Below, in pieces: positions 58,261 to 64,000 of a stretch of DNA of 64,000 nucleotides (positions are counted from its first letter, which is position 1; the number at the start of each line of letters is the position of its first letter). A model generated the notes under the pieces. That model searched no databases. It worked only from the letters and a program-made list of their open reading frames with translations, and had not been told where the DNA came from. The DNA is taken from contig CM071598.1 of the NCBI GenBank assembly GCA_036435485.1, positions 108,498,501 to 108,562,500 on the forward strand. The letters run 5' to 3'. The translations under genes and the position numbers were made by a program. This DNA is from Saposhnikovia divaricata. Taxonomy: Eukaryota; Streptophyta; Magnoliopsida; Apiales; Apiaceae.

Positions 58261-59739
58261 ATCAACCTAGAGTTTTTAAAACAACCTTCCTTGGCTCGAT
58301 TGGCCATAATGTCTTCAATGTTTGTCTTGGTTCTTGGGGCTTCTCTAGCGGCCTCTCGGCTAGCATGTGCTTAGCCTTAGGGCTGTTCGAGTGTGGAACG
58401 TCGATGCTCGAATGTCGATGTTCGAATGTCAAAAGTTGATGTTCGAAATTAAGGGTTTTCAATCTCAAGGAAGTTCTTTATACTCGAACCTTGAAGTTTT
58501 GATGAAAGAGTGCATATTGGACTACCTTCACATGGTTTCAAGCCAAGTTTTGGGTGTTTTAAACCACCAAAACATCAGAGCCTCTGGTCAGCTCCTTAAG
58601 GTCGGCTGAAGGCCTCCTTGGCTTCTGGTCGATCCCATGAGGTCTTGAACCTTCCCTATGACGTTTTCAATCTCCATTTCAGGGTTAATATTCAAGTGTT
58701 CAACGCTGGTGTTAGATGTTCAATGTTGGCATTCTGGATCGAGAATCCAAAATATCATATTGGTTTTCAAGTTTTGACTTGAAGCTTCAACCTTTGGATC
58801 TTGATTGGAGGTTCATGACCCCCTCAAGTTTGACCTTCTTGGCCTTCATGGCTAATATCTCATGTTTCTCCACATAGAATTCGAGGTTAATATTCACATG
58901 TTCAACGTTGGTGTTCATATGTCGACTACCAAGTATTCACGACCTTTCTTTTGGATTGATGTCAAACTAAAGTTCTCTAGGATCCCTTTCTTGACTTCAT
59001 GTCTTTCATGGCTTGTCTCAAACCTTTGTTCTGATTTCAGGGTTTTCAAACCTATCTTTTCTTCTCATTTTTCTTGATTCAGGTTCAAGGATTTAAGGTT
59101 GATCCTCGATTTAGATTTCGAGAAATACAACCCCGTGGGCTTCTTACCTTTTAAACTTCCGAGATGAAAACTTGCTTGGACTTCTTAATCCTTGTTCAAG
59201 GATATTCTTATATCCCTTGACCTTAGGACTATAATTCAAGGTTCTTTATTTGTTTCATCCTTGTATCTTCACTCCAGGTACTTAAAAAATATTGAAGAGT
59301 AGCTAGTTCTTAGCCTCCACAGCCTTACATGGCTTTAATTGCCAGATGTGGCTTTTTAATCATCTTGTCTTTTATCCAGGGTCCTTTAAGGACTTAAACT
59401 CTTATTTGGTTGTATTATAACCTAACTCTCGACCCTTTAGGGTTTATATTTATGGTTTGTTTGTTTCCATTCGTGTATTCTTTTATTTTCGGTACTTGGT
59501 CATCTTTGACTTACACACATCAGGTGCTTGGCACATAAATAAAATCACAGAATAGAGAACGAAAAACAAACTTGCATTAATAACTTGAAATGGGTTCAAC
59601 CCTTACATAGAGTACTACTGTCCTACTTGGAGCAACATGCTCTGCAATGGTTTCATCGAACCTTATTTCTACTTCTACTAGATAAATATGAAGCTAAGTC
59701 CTATTAAGATAGTTTGAACCCATCGGGGCTCTTGCAAGA
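58261..59739 (-). other. Non-coding segment between gag-protease and RT remnants
   Basis: No conserved protein on the minus strand except right after the gag stop, where out-of-frame residues resemble the start of the second RNase H (AGLVLQ, then SPDGFKLS after a shift). The rest resembles the ACCTTG/TTCAAG-rich 3' UTR of the same element. I read it as 3' UTR-type sequence placed in the wrong position by a rearrangement. The plus-strand ORFs are incidental. Confidence 0.5.
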
Positions 59740-62436
59740 CTAGGCCTGCATCGCTTGATTTTGTTTTTGATGCTCCATCAAAATAGAGCACCCATTACTC
59801 CTTCCTATCTCCTCATTCTTATTCTGAAGTTCACTTCCTGCTTGGGGTACTATCTCCTGCCCCCCGACTTCTTGGTTGCCAATGGTACATTCAACCACGA
59901 AGTCAGTTGATGCCATAGCCTTAATGGCTGTTCGAGGCTCTTGTGTGATGTCCTCTGCCGACCTTTCTAGGTCTTCCTTATCACTGTGGACATCCACGTC
60001 TTCAATCGGAAGGACCTGCCCCCCGACTCTATCAGGCCTTAACGCAGCTACATAGCAGCTCCTAGAAATTTTCTGATCACCTTTTTGTTCTCCCACACCA
60101 TTCCTGGTTGGAAACTTGATCTTCATGTGATAGGTTGAGGCCACAGCCTTAAAAGAGTGAAGTCCAGTCCTCCCAAGGATGACATTGTAAGTAGAAGATG
60201 CTTTGATAACCAAAAAGCTCAGCATATGCGTGGCCTCCATTGGCTTCTGTCCAATCGTGATGGGTAACTGAATAGTTCCCTCAATTTTAGATTCTACTCC
60301 ATTGAATCCATATATAGGCATGTTATTGGGGGTCAACTGAGAATCATTGTACCCCATCTTCACAAACGCATCATGAAACAGAATGTTGACGGAAGCTCCA
60401 TTGTCTATCAAGACTCGCTTCACCTCTGAGTTTCCAATCAAAGGAGTTATGACCAGTGGGTCATCGTGGGGGAACTTCACCCCTTCAAGGTCTGAATCAT
60501 CAAATTCAATTGTTACTTCGGTTCTTGCACGCTTTGGTGCCTCTCCGACAATATGCATCACCTCTCGGGCATAAGCCTCCCGAGAGTTCTTTGTTGTCCC
60601 GGCCGCGGTCGGGCCTCCTGAGATCATGTTGATCACTAGCCCTCGGGGTTGTGGATTGCGATCTTGATCATCGTCGCTCCTATCATACTCTTTTCTCTGA
60701 TTACCACGATCTTCACCCTTAGTGAAGTAACTCAGTTTCCCTCTACGGATCAAAAACTCGATCTCATCTTTGAATTGCTTACAATCATCAGTGTCATGCC
60801 CCACATCTCTGTGGAATCTGCAATACTGATTCTTGTTTCTCTTTGCAGGATCACCCCTGAGTGGCTTCGGCCATCGGAAATCCTTATCCTTCTCAATTTC
60901 CAACAAGATTCGACTCCTAGGAGTATTCAACCTTGCATACTCAGTGAACCTTGGTCCTTGGTTCTTAGAGGCAGAGTCGGAGTCCTCGCTAGTTCGGGGA
61001 TATTTGTCCCTAGCATCGTACTCTTGCTCTTGCTTCCGCTTTCGGGAACTTCTGTTTCCTCCATTCGTTGTAGGGGCTTCTGCCTTCCTCATGCTCTCTT
61101 CTGCTTTTATGTATTTACTCGCCCTTCTTTGAAGCTCAGTCATGCTCTCAGGGGGATGTTTTGCCAACGACATCTGAAAGTAGGTGTTCGTTGTTCCATT
61201 CTCCAGGGCTATCATAGCTACCTTGTTCTCCAGGTCTGGGACATTCAATGTCTCCTTGGTGAAACGCTTGAGATAATCCCTCAGGTTCTCATTCTTCCCT
61301 TGTTTCACTTGCATGAGAGATGCAGAGCTTTTTTCATGGACTTTTCCACTAACAAATTGATTGATGAAAGCAGTGCTCAACTCCTTGAAGGAGCCAATTG
61401 AGTTTGCGGGCAACCGGCTATACCATCTTTGAGCCATGCCTGCCAGGGTTTGAGGGAACGCCCTACACTTAAGAGCGTCGCTGGCGGGTTGTAACAACAG
61501 CGCGTTTGAGAACGTCCTGACATGATTCGAGGGATCACCCGTTCCATCGTATGGTTTTATCGTGGGCATCTTAAATTTTCGGGAAACATGAGCGTTCATC
61601 ACCTCCTCAATGAACGGGAGTGTGGGATCGTCAGGATCTCCAAGTGGCATCAGGTCTTTGGGATCACTCCTGGGGGTTTCCACCCTTGTAACTCCTCTAG
61701 TTGGGGCATCATCCCTTCTTTGTCTCCTTGTAGATCTTTCCAAATCAATAAAGGGAATCTCCCTCGAAGTTGGAGGGGGCCTATTCTGATTCTGCCTTGC
61801 TTTCTCCCAGGCTATATCGTCCTTCAGCCTTTGGATCTCAGCCTCATGGGCCTTGATTCTCTCAGCGGCTGTTTGAGGAGGTCCATCATGGATTCTTCGA
61901 GTCCTTCCCATAGGCTCCTTGCTTGCACGTCGCCTCCTTGGGGCTTCATCACGATCATCGTCCATAGACGAGGAATCAATAGTGTAAGGTCCGGAGTAAT
62001 CATAATACCCTTGCTCAGGAGGGGCTAAACCCCTAACATAGGGAGGCTGATACGACTCAGGTATCTGTAGAGCGTGACCACTTGGTCCAGGATCCCTGCA
62101 ATTTGGAGGGTAGTTAGGCAATCCATATAACGGATCGGTGCTCACGGGGAGTGTAGTGGTGGAGATCTGAACTCCTGAGAGTGGGGGACGGCTATTTAAT
62201 GGTGAGACCACCATCTGAAGCTGATTGGTCTCACGTCCTGGATGGACGTCCACTGGTAAGGTTCTCTCAACATGGGGATTCGTCCCTATGGGTTGAGAAA
62301 CTTGAAGCTGAGTGGCTGTCTCTGTTAATGGGGGTACATACCCTTGCACCGTAACAACAGGTGGAGCGGTGGAGATGGCTGCTGGATCAGAAGTTACAGG
62401 AACGTTCTCGGATGTCGTTCTTCGTGTGTTAACCAT
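59740..62436 (-). CDS. gag: Tat-like gag-protease polyprotein, 898 residues
   Basis: An intact frame from ATG 62436, 14 bases inside the primer site. Order: a Pro/Thr/Arg-rich N terminus (1-240), then an AERIKAHEAEIQRLKDDI helix near 190, then the Retrotrans_gag region (res. ~290-450; KPYDGTGDPSNHVRTF, FINQFVSGKVHEKSSASLM, LRDYLKRFTKETLNVPDLE). A Lys/Arg-rich linker and a CRFHRDVGHDTDDC zinc knuckle-like motif (res. ~535-550) follow. The aspartic protease is near res. 670 (LIDNGASVNILFHDAF; the usual DTG/DSG is DNG here) and YNVILGRTGLHSFKAVAST. The C-terminal ~60 residues contain DFVVECTIGNQEVGGQE, which also occurs downstream before the second RNase H, so the end of the ORF is a fusion product. 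The protein itself may be expressed; pol is not. Confidence 0.88.
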   Translation of the reverse strand: MVNTRRTTSENVPVTSDPAAISTAPPVVTVQGYVPPLTETATQLQVSQPIGTNPHVERTLPVDVHPGRETNQLQMVVSPLNSRPPLSGVQISTTTLPVSTDPLYGLPNYPPNCRDPGPSGHALQIPESYQPPYVRGLAPPEQGYYDYSGPYTIDSSSMDDDRDEAPRRRRASKEPMGRTRRIHDGPPQTAAERIKAHEAEIQRLKDDIAWEKARQNQNRPPPTSREIPFIDLERSTRRQRRDDAPTRGVTRVETPRSDPKDLMPLGDPDDPTLPFIEEVMNAHVSRKFKMPTIKPYDGTGDPSNHVRTFSNALLLQPASDALKCRAFPQTLAGMAQRWYSRLPANSIGSFKELSTAFINQFVSGKVHEKSSASLMQVKQGKNENLRDYLKRFTKETLNVPDLENKVAMIALENGTTNTYFQMSLAKHPPESMTELQRRASKYIKAEESMRKAEAPTTNGGNRSSRKRKQEQEYDARDKYPRTSEDSDSASKNQGPRFTEYARLNTPRSRILLEIEKDKDFRWPKPLRGDPAKRNKNQYCRFHRDVGHDTDDCKQFKDEIEFLIRRGKLSYFTKGEDRGNQRKEYDRSDDDQDRNPQPRGLVINMISGGPTAAGTTKNSREAYAREVMHIVGEAPKRARTEVTIEFDDSDLEGVKFPHDDPLVITPLIGNSEVKRVLIDNGASVNILFHDAFVKMGYNDSQLTPNNMPIYGFNGVESKIEGTIQLPITIGQKPMEATHMLSFLVIKASSTYNVILGRTGLHSFKAVASTYHMKIKFPTRNGVGEQKGDQKISRSCYVAALRPDRVGGQVLPIEDVDVHSDKEDLERSAEDITQEPRTAIKAMASTDFVVECTIGNQEVGGQEIVPQAGSELQNKNEEIGRSNGCSILMEHQKQNQAMQA

Positions 62437-62449
62437 AGTTGATGTTGTC

Positions 62450-62469
62450 TTCCCACAGACGGCGCCAAA
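62450..62469 (-). promoter_or_regulatory. Tat-like element primer binding site
   Basis: The minus strand reads TTGGCGCCGTCTGTGGGAA directly after the 5' LTR end CAACA. It is not the Met-tRNA type used by the other elements here. TGGCGCC starts are usual in Tat/Athila-type gypsy elements, with a different tRNA primer; which tRNA I cannot say. Confidence 0.85.
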
Positions 62470-62994
62470 TGTTGTGGAATAAAAAGTAGGGTTATCAAAG
62501 TGCGGCTAGGGTTCGTGAGCTTCGTGCTTTAATGGTTGCACTTGTGTTACCGTGACCTAATTCGGGTCTTCACAAGATGCCTACGTATCTCAATGTCGAG
62601 AATCAAGCCAAAAAACGTAGTTCTGAGATGAGGGGTCTGACCCTTTATATAAGCTGTAGGAGTCTCAGGATCGTAGTAGGGTTTGGAGACTTGGTGGACA
62701 AGTCACCGTTATTGAGGAAGGTTCTGACTCCTTCCTTATAGGAATTAGTTTCCTTGTTGGATTAGGTGCCTTGGAGGCTACACAATATCCCTGGGATATT
62801 CCAGAACGTTCCTGTTTTGTGGATCAGGCCCGTGTTATAAACAAGCTTGTACCGGGTGTCCCCGGTTTGGGCTGTTCTTTTGGGCTTAACCACTAACCAC
62901 GAATTTAATGCCCAGCTAGGGTTTTGGGCCTCATTTATGAGCCAATAAATACTATATTAATTATGTCTTTAGGGATTATTTTTCACCCATATCA
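62470..62994 (-). repeat. Tat-like element, 5' LTR
   Basis: 525 bp, TG...CA on the minus strand, with CTAAT after it on the plus strand. It is about 98-99% identical to 53881-54405 by eye. A CTTTATATAAGC stretch near 62641-62652 may be part of a TATA-type promoter on either strand. Confidence 0.93.
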
Positions 62995-62999
62995 CTAAT

Positions 63000-63350
63000 G
63001 TTTTCGTGTTGGTTGAGTTATTACCATAATTAGCGTAATTCCGTAAATAGTTAATTGTCATTTAATAAAAGTAAAAATAAATTATATGAGAAATTTATTA
63101 TCGAATATTTTTTGATTAAAATTATATATATTATATGAGCATGTTAAATTAAATGGTTATTATATTTTAATTTGAATTGTTAACTTACTATAGTTAGTAA
63201 AGTGGGTATAAAAAGATAAATAAGGAAAATTTTTAATATGATATGATTGGTCTAAAATTTAGGAATGGAATTTGATTGGTCCTAAAATAATTTCTCATTT
63301 TTGATTGGTTAATCGCATGGTGTGGTAGACTCATGTATTATAATAAAGGA
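63000..63350. repeat. Rest of tandem unit 2 and end of the AT-rich dispersed repeat
   Basis: Continues unit 2 from GTTTTCGTGTTGGTTGAG. From 63130 it matches 53590-53800. On the minus strand it ends A|TCCTTTATTATAATACATGA at 63350, parallel to the start of copy 1 at 33850. Confidence 0.8.
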
Positions 63351-64000
63351 TATATATTAAATATTTAAATACATCATAATTTGAACTAAATTAGTAGATA
63401 ATAAATTGCTGAAATAGTAGAGGTCAACATTACAATCTAAATAACTAAATGTCATACTTTATACGATAGATAATTGGCATTCACGTGGTTAGAAATTGCG
63501 ATTACTTTAGAAAAAAAAAAGATATGGACTTTAATTTTAAACATATAATAACTTGCAAAATAATTTATCCATTTAATGTATTTTAACTTTTAAAAAAACA
63601 AATACTACATTACAAAAATTAATTTTTTAAAGTAGAAATTAACTAACTGGTTCGTTCCCTAAACCGAATATAATAAGGTCTAGTTTTAGGTCCAAGAAAT
63701 TGGGAGAATTCGGTCTTCAGTTGGTCCGTATCGATCTAATCCGATCCAATTTTGGACATTTGTGAAACCCGATGTGCAATATAATTGGCAGCCTCCGAAG
63801 GTCGGATTAGAGGTCCAATTAGCAGTACAACATGGTTATTCAACAACTTTCAAAGAATTGACACTTCCTATTCTGTTTGCGTTTATATAAGAAAAATGTG
63901 TAAATGCTTATATTTATATTAATAATTATGTTTTTTTTTGTTTTTTATGCACGATCCTCAATACAAAATTATATTGAACTGAACTTTTCATAAAAAGAAC
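63351..64000. other. AT-rich sequence with a degenerate CCGA/GGTC-rich stretch
   Basis: No gene. 63650-63770 has words such as GGTCTAGTTTTAGGTCC, GTTGGTCCGTATCGATC and AATCCGATCC, similar in style to 17650-17820. Both could be ends of a degenerate DNA transposon family; the relation is weak. Confidence 0.35.

Larger units (their letters stand above)
53881..62994 (-). mobile_element. Tat-like Ty3/gypsy element, young but rearranged
   Basis: Minus strand, 9114 bp, flanked by the 5-bp target duplication CTAAT (53876-53880 and 62995-62999). Both LTRs are 525 bp (53881-54405 and 62470-62994) and differ at about eight positions by eye, so the insertion is recent compared with its neighbours. The primer site lies beside the right LTR and the polypurine tract beside the left one. 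It keeps a long gag-protease ORF, a partial RT, RNase H and second (archaeal-type) RNase H, and lacks an integrase. Assignment to the Tat group rests on the RT motif DDMLVRS, the second RNase H and the primer site. Confidence 0.9.

Noticed and set aside
60649..62028. Plus-strand ORFs of 168 and 250 residues opposite the Tat gag
   Set aside because: They are antisense shadows of the real minus-strand gag-protease frame, which carries the domain motifs.

Overview
The window is a block of plant nuclear heterochromatin made of nested transposable elements. I find no host protein-coding gene. The organism is a plant, very probably a eudicot: the elements are Ty3/gypsy chromovirus-like, Tat-like and Ty1/copia LTR retrotransposons plus Helitrons, in an AT-rich background with long AT and CT microsatellites. 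The species cannot be fixed from this sequence; the general style of the elements would fit Apiales, but that is only an impression.

Layout. 1-4359 is LTR-type sequence of a plus-strand gypsy element (here 'gypsy D') whose LTR ends beside a Met-tRNA-type primer site. Its rotted gag/pol runs to about 5710 and is cut by a plus-strand copia LTR (about 5710-6523). From about 6545 to 17371 lies a minus-strand copia element ('copia 1'). It has lost everything after the protease. Its gag is split by a minus-strand gypsy element ('gypsy C', 7382-12638, target duplication TTAAT), and its 5' LTR is split by a 1.77-kb non-autonomous Helitron (14822-16595). 17860 starts an orphan second Helitron end.

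From about 18836 to 36750 is a large inverted-repeat DNA element. Its left arm is interrupted by 'gypsy A' (19561-33749, target duplication TTTTA, LTRs over 3.6 kb), which in turn is disrupted by a truncated minus-strand copia ('copia 2', 23026-26771). The right arm is cut at 36751 by 'gypsy B' (36751-49434). Gypsy B is the best preserved chromovirus: it has an extra upstream ORF, then gag, protease, RT, RNase H, integrase and a chromodomain-like end, with a handful of inactivating breaks.

49435-52490 is probable LTR-like sequence with a GC-rich repeat block. 52490-53880 and 63000-63350 hold copies of an AT-rich dispersed repeat, including a 407-bp tandem duplication. A Tat-like gypsy element (53881-62994, two 525-bp LTRs, target duplication CTAAT) landed in the second unit. 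It keeps an 898-residue gag-protease ORF on the minus strand, a broken RT/RNase H/second RNase H remnant, and a tandem-repeat-rich 3' untranslated region.

In an intact LTR element, gag forms the particle, protease matures it, RT/RNase H copies the RNA from a tRNA primer at the PBS, and integrase inserts the cDNA. Every element here except possibly the Tat gag has lost at least one of these. No complete autonomous copy is present, and I see no clearly new biological system. The most interesting material is structural: the long inverted-repeat element, the exact nested insertions, and several tandem-repeat arrays inside LTRs and untranslated regions.
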